Positions 1-8,305 of a DNA stretch of 36,523 nt are shown here, in pieces; within the stretch, counting starts at the first letter, position 1, and every line of letters begins with the position of its first letter. Source of the stretch: Methanobacteriota archaeon (GTDB taxonomy: Archaea > Methanobacteriota > Methanobacteria > Methanobacteriales > Methanobacteriaceae). The notes under the pieces were generated by a model, which was given only the letters and a program-made list of their open reading frames with translations, made no database searches and was not told the DNA's origin. The DNA is taken from NCBI GenBank assembly GCA_029556335.1, contig JAKQFA010000049.1, forward strand, positions 1 to 36,523. The letters are read 5' to 3'. The position numbers and the translations under genes are program-made.

Positions 1-364
1 GGGGTGCTATGGATACCAGACCCAAATCTTGACAGATACTATCTATACGCGATTTTTGATAAGTGGAGGATAAAGCCCCCGAGAATATAGCCCCTATGCC
101 CTGGTTCTTCAGGCCTTCTAAGATACCTTCTAGATCCTTCAATTCTTCTTCCTTATTTCCAGGTGTATCAGCACTAACTAGTGGAATGTCCATAGCTTCG
201 GCTAATATAACATCAAGGTGTATGTTGGGCACGTGGAACATGTAGGAATGGGGATTAACAGAATGGAGAGAAACCAGATAATCCACCTCCCAGCCCATCT
301 CCCGGGCCTTATACACAGCCATGGCACTGTCTTTACCACCAGAAAATAGAACCGCTGCCTTCAT
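1..364 (-). CDS. Dph6-like ATP-pyrophosphatase (diphthine-ammonia ligase family), 3' end outside window
   Basis: The first 121 residues of a protein that runs off the left edge of the window. It opens with MKAAVLFSGGKDSAMA, the SGGKDS PP-loop that binds ATP in the adenine nucleotide alpha-hydrolase superfamily. Further on it has a SLHSVNPHSYMFH stretch and an IFSGALSSTYQKSRID stretch, which fit the archaeal MJ0570/Dph6 branch; eukaryotic Dph6 amidates diphthine on elongation factor 2. The ATG lies 4 bases after the stop of the upstream membrane protein, so it is probably the last or a late gene of the pilin-like cluster transcript. The functional link to that cluster is unclear and may be fortuitous. 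The family call is good; the exact substrate is inferred from the family. Confidence 0.8.
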   Translation of the reverse strand, partial: MKAAVLFSGGKDSAMAVYKAREMGWEVDYLVSLHSVNPHSYMFHVPNIHLDVILAEAMDIPLVSADTPGNKEEELKDLEGILEGLKNQGIGAIFSGALSSTYQKSRIDSICQDLGLVSIAP

Positions 365-368
365 TCTA

Positions 369-1166
369 CTACTCTTTTTTATCCCTACCCCGGAAGTCCT
401 GCCATCCCTGCAGAATGCTGTCAATGAATACACCAGCCAAGCCCACTAAAACGCCTACAAATCCACAGAAGAGTATTAAACTGGATTGGTTAGGCAATGT
501 CTCCCGAATCCAGGCCACATCATCCTCTAAAGGTCCTTTAACACTAACTACCACTGCCTGTAGTTGGGGCATTTTTTCCGCCACCACATCTACCTGGGAT
601 GGATCCACCGTTACCTGAACCCTCACTATACTGTAAGTTACATCTATTCCACTCACCAACATTATCCAGTCCTTCAGATTCTGTATGGTGGAGGAGGGAT
701 CAGCTCCAGGGGTAGTATTCACTTGTATAGTGTTGTTGGTCTCCACCTTAAAGGCTGTGATGTTGGGATTGGAAGTAGTAGCCCGCGATTCCAGATCACG
801 CCACCAACCGGGGGGTATTGGACTAGTCTTTAAGGTTATACCAACTGTTTCAACTCCCTGAACACCCTCCAAGGTTTTTATATCAGAAATAACCTTGTTA
901 ACATCAACATCAGTGGATATGTTGGCCTCAATTATTTCGGGACTGTCACTGGTGGACTGATGAATGCCACGAACCATGCCTGGTATGTCGTTGAAAACAG
1001 GTGCGATGAAGAAGGCACCACCGATTATGCCCACTACAAAGCCTAGGGCAACCACGAATAATAGATTTTTTTTACCTATAAGGGGGGTTAAAAGGGCTGT
1101 GGAGAATACAAATGCCAGGAGCAGGAAAAACAGGATGATCATTATGAATACAGCGAGGGTTCCCAT
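369..1166 (-). CDS. Membrane protein with two N-terminal and one C-terminal helices around an external domain
   Basis: 265 aa, family not recognised. Hydrophobic segments lie at about residues 4-27 and 33-55, followed by a roughly 170-residue hydrophilic domain and a third helix at about 231-254, ending in a basic tail (FRGRDKKE). The middle domain has two similar-looking stretches: one around VNKVISDIKTLEGVQGVETV and one around SQVDVVAEKMPQLQAVVVSV. They recall the small extracellular alpha/beta domains of FtsX/MacB-type permeases, but I cannot assign it to that family. The start is supported by a GTGGAGATGAG ribosome-binding region just upstream. It follows the pilin-like genes on the same strand and could help anchor or assemble them (inference). 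Confidence 0.75.
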   Translation of the reverse strand: MGTLAVFIMIILFFLLLAFVFSTALLTPLIGKKNLLFVVALGFVVGIIGGAFFIAPVFNDIPGMVRGIHQSTSDSPEIIEANISTDVDVNKVISDIKTLEGVQGVETVGITLKTSPIPPGWWRDLESRATTSNPNITAFKVETNNTIQVNTTPGADPSSTIQNLKDWIMLVSGIDVTYSIVRVQVTVDPSQVDVVAEKMPQLQAVVVSVKGPLEDDVAWIRETLPNQSSLILFCGFVGVLVGLAGVFIDSILQGWQDFRGRDKKE

Positions 1167-1225
1167 GATCTCATCTCCACTTCAGTACTAGTTCCATTGG
1201 ACTGGAGGGGTTATATAGTTTAAGA

Positions 1226-1639
1226 TTAAGACTCTTTTTCTATTTTACCAGAAATTGCGTTGATATAAAGAGTCTTAGATGGGGAACCACTCTTGGTCAG
1301 GGTAACTCTCCACACCGAGATAGTAACTCCATTGATGACCATGGTCTCCTTGGATGTTTCACCCGATGCATATCCTGGGTTGGCTTGTATGGCTATGTTG
1401 GTGGCCTGTTCCATTGTGAGCTCCGATGTGGTATTGGTGGTTTCATTGGTGTTGGCAGTTGAATTTGGAGAGGATTGATCGAAAGGCATGTTTGTTACTG
1501 GATTAATGTTAACACTCTCGTTGTTGGTGGTTACATTGGGTTCGGATTTAAAGGGGTTGAAGGCGTAGGCCACTATAATTACAACCACGATCCCCACTAC
1601 AATAAGCGCCTTTTTTTCCCATTCTTCAGGTAGATCCAT
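1226..1639 (-). CDS. Membrane-anchored PepSY-like domain protein
   Basis: 137 aa. A short cytoplasmic stretch (MDLPEEWEKK) leads into one transmembrane helix at about residues 11-28, then an Asn/Thr/Ser-rich linker of about 45 residues that could be heavily N-glycosylated (several NxT/NxS sites). The last 60 residues have the pattern of a PepSY/YpeB propeptide domain: an ATNIAIQANPGYA helix, then strands VISVWRVTL-like and TLYINAISGKI. PepSY domains often inhibit proteases or act as small envelope binding modules. It sits between the 136-aa pilin-like gene and the three-helix membrane protein. No clear Shine-Dalgarno sequence precedes the ATG. The PepSY assignment is by eye. Confidence 0.75.
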   Translation of the reverse strand: MDLPEEWEKKALIVVGIVVVIIVAYAFNPFKSEPNVTTNNESVNINPVTNMPFDQSSPNSTANTNETTNTTSELTMEQATNIAIQANPGYASGETSKETMVINGVTISVWRVTLTKSGSPSKTLYINAISGKIEKES

Positions 1640-1650
1640 AAAAAAACCCT

Positions 1651-2061
1651 TTAAATATTGGTAATGGTGATAGTACCGTTGTTTGCGATTCTATATTTAT
1701 TACTACTACTAAGGGTGTAGTTGGTAAATATCTTGGTAGTGGTTAACTTGATTTTTATGGGAGTTTTACCAGGGTAGACAACGGTGACATAACCATCAGT
1801 GGTAACATCGGCTGTGAAGTCTACAAAGTTTTCGCCGGTAGGGAAACTGATGTCAATGGAATATCCTTTACCATTTTTATAGGCAGTGTCAATGGCTGTG
1901 GCGATCTTTTCACCTTCAATTCTAGCCACTCCCAGTTCTCCGGTTTGGGTGTTGGCCATTCTCGAGTTTATTAAAGAAACCATCCCGCCTATGATGATAA
2001 GTGCGATTAGCATGACAAATAATAACTCAGCACTGGCTAATCCACGGTTATCTAGTTCCAT
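1651..2061 (-). CDS. Small type IV pilin-like protein
   Basis: 136 aa with an N-terminus MELDNRG|LASAELLF followed by a hydrophobic helix to about residue 32. The break after Gly, with Glu at +5 of the mature protein, is the classic prepilin peptidase pattern. The remaining 100 residues are Thr/Asn-rich beta-sheet with SFPTGENFVDFTADVTTDGY-type strands, as in short archaeal pilins. I prefer the ATG at 2061 because TTAGGTGAAAAAG places a GGTGA Shine-Dalgarno 5 bases upstream. A GTG at 2070 directly after the previous stop would give 139 aa but would use that site as codons. It is the smallest and most pilin-like member of the cluster and therefore a candidate major subunit (inference). Confidence 0.85.
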   Translation of the reverse strand: MELDNRGLASAELLFVMLIALIIIGGMVSLINSRMANTQTGELGVARIEGEKIATAIDTAYKNGKGYSIDISFPTGENFVDFTADVTTDGYVTVVYPGKTPIKIKLTTTKIFTNYTLSSSNKYRIANNGTITITNI

Positions 2062-2070
2062 CTTTTTCAC

Positions 2071-3159
2071 CTAAGGAGTAAACATGTAGTTACTTTGTAA
2101 TCCTAACCTGGTCATGTATTTATCGGATAATCTGAAAACTACTGGAACCCATCCAGGCGCACCATAGTCTCTTACCACATAAGTATTACCATCAACACTG
2201 TTTGTTATGGTTATGGTATTGGGTCCTGGTGTTGCTTTGAAATATTCATGGTCCACACAGGACATTCCCACCCAATATCCAGGCTCTTCTTTTAAAGGAT
2301 CCCCTACTACAAATGTAGACATTCGTGTATTACTAGGCTCTGTGGATGTGGATCTGCCCTCCAGTCTATCAAAGAAACTGAGACCATCGGGATCGACAAA
2401 ATAATAGGGGCGAGGTGTAATTCCACTTGGATTCCCTGTTCCGTTCAGACAAGCAGCTAAATTCTCAAGTTTACTGCTATAAATCTGATCTGCAAGGTGA
2501 TATTCGTTGTATTGAGATGTGTAGTAAGGATATTTGTATATAATACTAGATAAACGGTCTTTGCTTTTAACCCACACGTAGGGGTCTTCCAACCCCTCAA
2601 TTGATACTGTAGTAGTAATAGGTGGAGTTCTGATGGTGGCATTCTGTCCTTTCTGCGTAACAGTTAAATTAAATCCCTGAGGTATATTAACGTTGAAACT
2701 GTAAGGATCAGTCTGATCAATTGTGATTTGACTTGGTTTAAAGGGCTTATCAGAATAACTATTAATCGGAACGTTGTTTATGTATATCTGTCGACCTGTT
2801 TCGGCCTCCAGTTTCATACAAGTCGCGACTGTGTTGTTGTTTATTGCATCTGTTGTAATGTTTTTTATGTATTGTTTGCTCTGGCCAGTGGCAAAAAAGG
2901 GATTTGGAACCCTCAGGGCTTCCTGATCAATGACGTGCCTGGTAGCTAAGTAGGCTGCTTTACGTCCCGCATCCTTACCACCTTTTTCTATGGAAATTAT
3001 AATGTTGTTGGCAGCGGTGTAGGTGACATCCCCTCCAATAGCTATTTGAGATATGGCGTTAATCTCATTTACAATGCCAGTGAAAGAAATTGCTATGAGT
3101 AAAATGGGTATCATTATCAAAAAGGCCATTGGAGTGAATGAAAATCCTTTTTCGTCCAT
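2071..3159 (-). CDS. Pilin-like surface protein, 362 aa
   Basis: It starts MDEKGFSFTPMAFLIM, a short charged leader ending in KG|F followed by a hydrophobic helix to about residue 30, the architecture of a type IV prepilin but without Glu at +5. The rest is a long extracytoplasmic region with many NxS/NxT sites. A leader-proximal segment is AANNIIISIEKGGKDAGRKA, followed by beta-rich sequence; cysteines are few. A GAGGTGAT ribosome-binding site lies 5 bases before the ATG and overlaps the stop region of the 729-aa gene, which indicates translational coupling. The ORF ends immediately before the next pilin-like gene. No named family recognised; a minor or tip pilin is a reasonable inference. 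Confidence 0.8.
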   Translation of the reverse strand: MDEKGFSFTPMAFLIMIPILLIAISFTGIVNEINAISQIAIGGDVTYTAANNIIISIEKGGKDAGRKAAYLATRHVIDQEALRVPNPFFATGQSKQYIKNITTDAINNNTVATCMKLEAETGRQIYINNVPINSYSDKPFKPSQITIDQTDPYSFNVNIPQGFNLTVTQKGQNATIRTPPITTTVSIEGLEDPYVWVKSKDRLSSIIYKYPYYTSQYNEYHLADQIYSSKLENLAACLNGTGNPSGITPRPYYFVDPDGLSFFDRLEGRSTSTEPSNTRMSTFVVGDPLKEEPGYWVGMSCVDHEYFKATPGPNTITITNSVDGNTYVVRDYGAPGWVPVVFRLSDKYMTRLGLQSNYMFTP

Positions 3160-3169
3160 TTATATCACC

Positions 3170-5359
3170 TCATTGCCTCCATAGGCTTAGCCTGACTGGG
3201 ATCTGGTTAGGGAAGTCTCCTGTGAAGAGAGCTTCTGTTTTAATGTTGTTTATAATGTGTGGATCACTAGTGTTCAAATTCCGAATAAGATCTTCTTTGG
3301 CCTTGTTCATGGCACTGGTTGCTGTGTCGTTATATGCCAGGGTCCACACGTTCCTTAAAACTTCTGGGTAGAGAACAGAAATCCTGGTTCCAGTGAAAAT
3401 CTCGGCATTAGCATATCTGGGGGGACTGGTAGCTCCATCACCCGATTCCCATGCATTGGAAGGAGCAGTTACCGTCACTGTAAGATTGTATTGACGCCCC
3501 TGTTTGAGCCAATATTTCGACGCTGTGGAGTTAGGGGTGGTTATTCTGTGAGGCCCATCATTGCCAACTAGATCAGGCCCTGCAGCATCCAGAGCTGCTA
3601 TATCTAAATAATAAGGGATGGTATCGCTATCGTAAAGGACATGTCCACCCATGGCAGGTGGATATGCCACCTTTAAATGTTTGGAATCAAGGCCAGTGCC
3701 AACAAAGAGGAAAACATTAGATGCATCCACATCTATATCAAAGGACTTGGTCTGAGTTTGGATGTTGCTGTTAACTTGTTTATTATCATAGTAGCTGTTG
3801 ACCCAACCAATGTTCAGTGCACTGTAGGTAACCGTGGTGTAACAGTCCACCAATCCTACCAAGTCGTAGTCACTGCTGGGAACATCGTCCCAGATAGTCA
3901 CCCGGATCTTATTGTTCCGCCCAGTAGATAAGTAGGTGGTGGGAATGGAAACAATTCCCGGAATGTTACCATAACCATCAGTTCTATCGCTGAACGTTCC
4001 TTCATTTGAGTTAAATGAACGGAAAACAGTTCTCCAATGCGTCCCATTGTAAACTTCAACCATGGCCCCGTCAACCCCACCGTAAGGGTTAATTACTGTA
4101 AAGGCATCGAATATGACGTTTCCAGCAGGAACATACACATCTTGGGTAACACTGACTGCACACTTTGTTGAAGTTACTGCGCTGGGAATACCTTCCCCAG
4201 AAACACCGGTCATTACGAAGGGTTCACCATTTTGGTAATTCACCCCCCCATAATTTGAAGCATCCTGTAGTCTAAATGAACTCCAGGGAATACTTCTTCT
4301 GGTTGTAAAACTCGTAACTCCCCCGGTATAAAGATCATAAATTCTCCCGTATTCATTTCCACCTCCACCCAAGTTCTGAGCTGTTGGAACTGCCATTCCA
4401 GCGGCATCATTGAAACGGAAGGTTTGGGATACAATCCCCTTGGGCACAGGGAAGCTGGTGGTATAATTCCCTATAATTCCGAACCAGGGCATGTTAACAT
4501 TGGTGGTTGTGTTGAAAAATCTTAAATAGAAATTATTAACTCCAGTGTTAAGTTGACTAACGTTAAAAATGCCCTGGTAGTTATACATACGCTGGCGTGA
4601 TGATCCCGGCCGGGTATTCAAAAATATGTACTGGCTCTGATTTGCAGTGTAAACATTCACCCCATTTAAGGTTAGGTTAGTTGAAAAAGCATTACCTGGA
4701 TTATATTGTGGTGGGTCACCTGCATAACCAGAACCAGAAAGGTATTTGGCACCTAATATGGTAGAACCACTGGGGAATGAAAAGGATATGCTGACTGGCC
4801 TATAAGGTGTACTACTACTTGCACCCCAGTAACCAACAGTACCCAATCCATTATTCCAGGGTGAGAAGTTGGTAAGCCAGTTGTGGAAGTTCCACAGGGT
4901 GGTGGTCACGTTTTGTTCATTATCTTCAAATTCGAATTTCTCTATTTTGTACCAGGCACGTCCCATCCATCCTTCCCTTGGTAACGATAGTACCCGGACC
5001 TTGGTGGCGGTGTCTCGTGAATAAAGCATCCCCCGATCATTTTCAACAGAAATTGTATCAGTGGAGGTTAAAGTCATATTGTAGGCAATATCACTGGGTA
5101 TCAACATTCTAAGACGGCTGTTTAATATATATTTAGCTCCATCGTAGTTTCCCTTATAGGACTCTGCTGCGGCGTTGGTTATGGTGCCATCCTGTTCCAT
5201 CACATTCAGTGCACTGTCGGCCAGGGCCTCCAGGTGTTGGTGGTCAGAGCCCATGTATATTGGAGCGTAGAAGTAGGTCATAACGGATGCTGTAAAAACT
5301 ATGACTACGGCAAGGGCCAGGATTGAATCCGTGGTGAATATAAATCCTTTTTCATCCAT
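3170..5359 (-). CDS. Very large pilin-like surface protein, 729 aa
   Basis: N-terminus MDEKGFIFTTDSILALAVVI: almost the same leader as the 362-aa neighbour (MDEKGF), then a hydrophobic helix to about residue 32. The next 700 residues are extracytoplasmic, rich in Tyr, Asn, Gly, Ser and Thr. Several segments look like beta-sandwich modules (for example VPAGNVIFDAFTVINPYGG and NNKIRVTIWDDVPSSDYD). A prepilin of this size is unusual: most pilin subunits are 100-200 aa. By analogy with tip adhesins it may cap a fibre or bind a surface (inference). The start follows an AAGGGAG site and lies 15 bases after the stop of the 302-aa gene. No named domain is recognised. Confidence 0.8.
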   Translation of the reverse strand: MDEKGFIFTTDSILALAVVIVFTASVMTYFYAPIYMGSDHQHLEALADSALNVMEQDGTITNAAAESYKGNYDGAKYILNSRLRMLIPSDIAYNMTLTSTDTISVENDRGMLYSRDTATKVRVLSLPREGWMGRAWYKIEKFEFEDNEQNVTTTLWNFHNWLTNFSPWNNGLGTVGYWGASSSTPYRPVSISFSFPSGSTILGAKYLSGSGYAGDPPQYNPGNAFSTNLTLNGVNVYTANQSQYIFLNTRPGSSRQRMYNYQGIFNVSQLNTGVNNFYLRFFNTTTNVNMPWFGIIGNYTTSFPVPKGIVSQTFRFNDAAGMAVPTAQNLGGGGNEYGRIYDLYTGGVTSFTTRRSIPWSSFRLQDASNYGGVNYQNGEPFVMTGVSGEGIPSAVTSTKCAVSVTQDVYVPAGNVIFDAFTVINPYGGVDGAMVEVYNGTHWRTVFRSFNSNEGTFSDRTDGYGNIPGIVSIPTTYLSTGRNNKIRVTIWDDVPSSDYDLVGLVDCYTTVTYSALNIGWVNSYYDNKQVNSNIQTQTKSFDIDVDASNVFLFVGTGLDSKHLKVAYPPAMGGHVLYDSDTIPYYLDIAALDAAGPDLVGNDGPHRITTPNSTASKYWLKQGRQYNLTVTVTAPSNAWESGDGATSPPRYANAEIFTGTRISVLYPEVLRNVWTLAYNDTATSAMNKAKEDLIRNLNTSDPHIINNIKTEALFTGDFPNQIPVRLSLWRQ

Positions 5360-5374
5360 TTTAACACTGCTCCC

Positions 5375-6283
5375 TTAAGTTGTCCATATATAAAACTCTA
5401 ATCTGCATGGTTCTGGTTTAATATTACTTAGTGTGATTACATTTGATGAAGTGCCTTTTGGAACTTGTACAATGTAGAAATTCATCCAAGCTCCCGGAGG
5501 AGCAATAGCTATTAACTTAACTGTGTTGTTAAAAAATTCAGAGGGATTACTCTCGTCTAATTTTAGATTACTAGGATCTAACTGTACGGGATCTGTTAAA
5601 TCCGTGAAAGTAATGGTGTTGGTGTTTATGGTTAAATTAACATTAGACGGTTCATATCCATGATTATCAAACACCACCCAGTAATCGTAGGTTTGATTGT
5701 AGTAGTAGCTGGTGGCAAATTTGTGGGGTGGATCGTAATATTCTCTGGAGACCCCTGAACCCCTTATTTCACCTTCACTTTTGGAAACTGCTTGTAATAG
5801 CGCGTATCGAGCTACTCTCTCAACTCTGACGATGTCCTGGGCATTTGAATTGTAAGTTCCCAGGGTCTTTATATTCGCACCATTACTCCCTGTGCTGGTT
5901 ATGCTAGACACCGTCATATAAACTCCGTATTCACTTCCCACCATAGTCTGGAGATCGCCTAATGTCAGGGACGCTAATTTCTGTGAAGATATGGTTCCCT
6001 CTATCGGTATCCCTTTAAAGGCATCGTATTGAGCCAGGCCAGGAACAGTTGGATTTCCAGTTTGTTCCCAAGAAGTCGGATCACCAGATGTTTCTAAAAG
6101 AGTTGAAACCGCGTCCGCTGCTATTCGCTCTGTGGATCCGCGGAAAATAGCATCTTCTGCCTGGAATAGTATGTTATCCATATCTGCAGCCACGAGGCCC
6201 AGTAACAATGTGAGGGGTATCAGAGCTAACAATAAGTCTAAAGAAAACATGTATCCCCTCGAGTCTCGTTCCAGTAGTCCCAA
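5375..6283 (-). CDS. Pilin-like surface protein, 302 aa, first gene of the cluster
   Basis: It starts with TTG (MGLLERDSRGYMFSLDLLLA), preceded by an AGAGG site 8 bases upstream. The leader ERDSRG|Y plus a hydrophobic helix to about residue 33 fits a type IV prepilin-like signal, with Asp at +6 as in the 729-aa protein. The helix is followed by an amphipathic region (FRGSTERIAADAVSTLLETSGDP) similar in character to the C-terminal half of pilin helices, then a beta-rich domain ending in EPCRLEFYIWTT. It heads a run of six or seven minus-strand genes with gaps of 0-60 bases. It does not belong to a family I can name. Confidence 0.8.
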   Translation of the reverse strand: MGLLERDSRGYMFSLDLLLALIPLTLLLGLVAADMDNILFQAEDAIFRGSTERIAADAVSTLLETSGDPTSWEQTGNPTVPGLAQYDAFKGIPIEGTISSQKLASLTLGDLQTMVGSEYGVYMTVSSITSTGSNGANIKTLGTYNSNAQDIVRVERVARYALLQAVSKSEGEIRGSGVSREYYDPPHKFATSYYYNQTYDYWVVFDNHGYEPSNVNLTINTNTITFTDLTDPVQLDPSNLKLDESNPSEFFNNTVKLIAIAPPGAWMNFYIVQVPKGTSSNVITLSNIKPEPCRLEFYIWTT

Positions 6284-6310
6284 TGTACTGACCTCTGATA
6301 TTTTATACTA

Positions 6311-6341
6311 TATTTTATATAAGTAAAGAAGCATATATATG
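6311..6341 (-). promoter_or_regulatory. Candidate TATA boxes for the pilin-like cluster
   Basis: On the minus strand two TATA-like elements precede the TTG start of the 302-aa gene: TTATATAAAATA (6322-6311) and CATATATATG (6341-6332). The more distant one would place the transcript start about 28 bases before the start codon and keep the AGAGG ribosome-binding site inside the leader, so I favour it. Promoter function is inferred from position and composition. Confidence 0.45.
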
Positions 6342-6451
6342 TTTGCTCATGAAGGAGTATATGTGTCGATGAAGACAATGTTTTTATTATCCACTACCAA
6401 TTAATTTAATACTCAGGGGATTGGTAAATCCTTAATTATAATAAAGAGGTT

Positions 6452-6466
6452 CTGGTATAATAAAAT
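6452..6466 (+). promoter_or_regulatory. Candidate TATA element for the class III pilin gene
   Basis: GGTATAATAAAATT lies about 30-40 bases before the pilin start codon; a second AT-rich TATAATAAA occurs at 6437-6445. If the first is used the transcript would be nearly leaderless. The 200-base gap from 6284 to 6493 is a divergent control region shared with the minus-strand pilin-like cluster. Confidence 0.35.
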
Positions 6467-6493
6467 TAGATATAGCTAAAAAAATTGATCCGT

Positions 6494-6889
6494 ATGAATG
6501 ATAGAGGGCAAATTTCGGCGGAATACATCCTGATGATGGGTTTCATCATTGTGGTGGTGATTCTGGTTGCCACTTTTGCTGGTGAACAGAACGAACAGAA
6601 CACTGTTGCCGCAGCGGTTAGGGATGGTGCCGCTAACTCTTCAGCGGAGCTTAGTATACTAAATAAAACACTGCAACCAGTACGGGTAACCAGTGTAGAA
6701 ACCATCAATGGTGATCCTATTACCATTAAGATCAATTTATCTAACAACGCTTTACTTCAAAGCCAAAAACAGTTAATTCTTCAGGGATCACAAAAATCAC
6801 TGGAAGGACAGGGATTCACCGTTGACAACCAAGGAAGTTATCTTCTTTTGTCCACTGGACGTCACAATTATAATGTTACTGTAGCCTAA
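6494..6889 (+). CDS. Class III signal peptide (QxSxE) archaeal pilin
   Basis: 131 aa from the ATG at 6494: MNDRG|QISAEYILMMGFI. Gln at +1, Ser at +3 and Glu at +5 match the class III signal (QxSxExxxL, DUF361) cleaved by the EppA-type prepilin peptidase in methanogens. A hydrophobic helix follows to about residue 28, then a 100-residue domain rich in Asn, Ser and Val, typical of archaeal pilins. The TTG at 6485 would add three residues, but TGATCC at 6486-6491, matching the 5' part of the anti-Shine-Dalgarno pairing, favours the ATG. It is transcribed away from the minus-strand pilin-like cluster and only 16 bases before a small membrane protein. Confidence 0.88.
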   Translation: MNDRGQISAEYILMMGFIIVVVILVATFAGEQNEQNTVAAAVRDGAANSSAELSILNKTLQPVRVTSVETINGDPITIKINLSNNALLQSQKQLILQGSQKSLEGQGFTVDNQGSYLLLSTGRHNYNVTVA

Positions 6890-6905
6890 TCTGAGGGAAA
6901 GTTGT

Positions 6906-7127
6906 ATGAATGATGCAGATGATGTTAAGGTTGAATATACAAAAAAAACCAGAAAAAGCAGGAAATTTAACAGATGGGGCCTTCTTTTCAGCCTGATATT
7001 CATTGCAGTGGGACTGATCTGGTATGGGGTTAACCTGGGAATAATTCCCTATGAGCTTCTTCTGGAACAGGCGGGGCCAATTATTCTCATTATCATCGGT
7101 CTTTTGATTCTGGTTAAATCATTTTAA
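6906..7127 (+). CDS. Small two-helix membrane protein
   Basis: 73 aa. A basic N-terminal tail (KKTRKSRKFNRW) is followed by two hydrophobic helices at about residues 25-42 and 55-71, with the loop NLGIIPYELLLEQAGP between them. This layout resembles the N-terminal transmembrane module of LiaI/LiaF-type and DUF5668 proteins. It follows the class III pilin by 16 bases and is probably co-transcribed; a GGGAAAGTT region precedes the ATG. No function can be assigned. The basic N-terminus predicts that both ends lie in the cytoplasm. Confidence 0.75.
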   Translation: MNDADDVKVEYTKKTRKSRKFNRWGLLFSLIFIAVGLIWYGVNLGIIPYELLLEQAGPIILIIIGLLILVKSF

Positions 7128-7258
7128 GCCAATTGAGACCATACTACTTGTAATCCTTCAATTTTTTTTTATAAAAAACTAGATCAGAGAATCCAAGAAT
7201 ATAATAGTATTTAATTATTGAGGGCACATATCATTTGAAGTAGTGGAGATGTTTAATC

Positions 7259-8287
7259 ATGAGAGATTTACTGGAAAAGTTATCCAATGCCTCTGGTGTT
7301 TCAGGATTTGAGGAAGAAGTCCGCAATCTGATGATCAGAGAACTGGAGGGCCATGTTGATGATATGCAAGTGGACAACATGGGGAACCTCATAGCCATAA
7401 AAGAAGGGGCGCCTGATGGAAAAAAAGTCATGTTAGCTGCCCATATGGATGAAATCGGACTCATGGTCCGCTACATTGACAAGGACGGTTTTATTAAGTT
7501 CTCCAAGATTGGGGGAATCAACGACCAGATGCTTTTGAACCAGGAAGTGTGTATTCACACACCACATGGCGCCGTTATGGGAGTTATTGGTTCTAAACCT
7601 CCCCACCGGATGAAGGCCGCTGAGAAGAAAAAGGTCCTGGAATACGAGCACATGTTCATTGACATAGGTGCCGCCAGCCGGGAAGAAGCCGAAGAAAAGG
7701 TGAATGTAGGCTATCCTATCACCATAAGCCAGAAATTCAGTGCACTGGGGGATGAGCTGGTGATGGGTAAGGCCCTGGATAACAGGGTGGGCTGTGCAGT
7801 TCTCATCGAGGTTATGAAACGTGCCCGGAGTGATGCCACCATCTACGCCGTGGGCACCGTGCAGGAGGAAGTGGGACTTAAGGGGGCGCGGACCTCTGCT
7901 TACCGGATAAATCCGGATCTGGCTCTGGCACTGGATGTGACCATCGCCGGTGACCATCCGGGTATTAAGGAGGAGGAAGCACCTGCTAAAACTGGTAAAG
8001 GACCCTGCATAATACTCACTGATGCCAGTGGAAGGGGCCTGATAACTCACCCCCAGGTTAAAGAACTCCTGATTGAAGTAGCCGAAGAGGAAAATATCCC
8101 CTACCAGCTGGAGGTCAGTGAAGGAGGTACAACTGATGCCAGTGCCATACACCTCACCCGGGAGGGAATACCCACTGGAGTTATATCACCTGCTTCCCGT
8201 TACATACACACACCAGTGAGTGTGGTTAACATCAAAGATGTGGAGATGGTGGTGGAACTGATCCTGGCCGTACTGAGAAGAGTTTAA
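7259..8287 (+). CDS. M42 family metallo-aminopeptidase (tetrahedral/deblocking aminopeptidase type)
   Basis: 342 aa, the normal length for the M42 family of cytosolic, dinuclear-metal aminopeptidases that form dodecameric tetrahedra and trim peptides. Expected metal and catalytic residues are present: His62 (AAHMDEIG), Asp174 (KALDNRVG), Glu203/Glu204 (VQEEVGLKGA), Asp226 (ALDVTIAGD) and His317 (YIHTPVS). The GGTTDAS motif of the family is also present near residue 290. GTGGAGATG lies ahead of the ATG. It stands alone between the pilin region and convergent uvrC. Older annotations call such proteins endoglucanases, which is a historical error. In archaea the enzymes act downstream of the proteasome. 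Confidence 0.95.
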   Translation: MRDLLEKLSNASGVSGFEEEVRNLMIRELEGHVDDMQVDNMGNLIAIKEGAPDGKKVMLAAHMDEIGLMVRYIDKDGFIKFSKIGGINDQMLLNQEVCIHTPHGAVMGVIGSKPPHRMKAAEKKKVLEYEHMFIDIGAASREEAEEKVNVGYPITISQKFSALGDELVMGKALDNRVGCAVLIEVMKRARSDATIYAVGTVQEEVGLKGARTSAYRINPDLALALDVTIAGDHPGIKEEEAPAKTGKGPCIILTDASGRGLITHPQVKELLIEVAEEENIPYQLEVSEGGTTDASAIHLTREGIPTGVISPASRYIHTPVSVVNIKDVEMVVELILAVLRRV

Positions 8288-8305
8288 AACAAGCTTTAAG
8301 GAATT

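Noticed and set aside
415..833. Plus-strand open frames inside the three-helix membrane protein
   Set aside because: They overlap a well supported gene on the other strand, lack ribosome-binding sites and have no family-like sequence.
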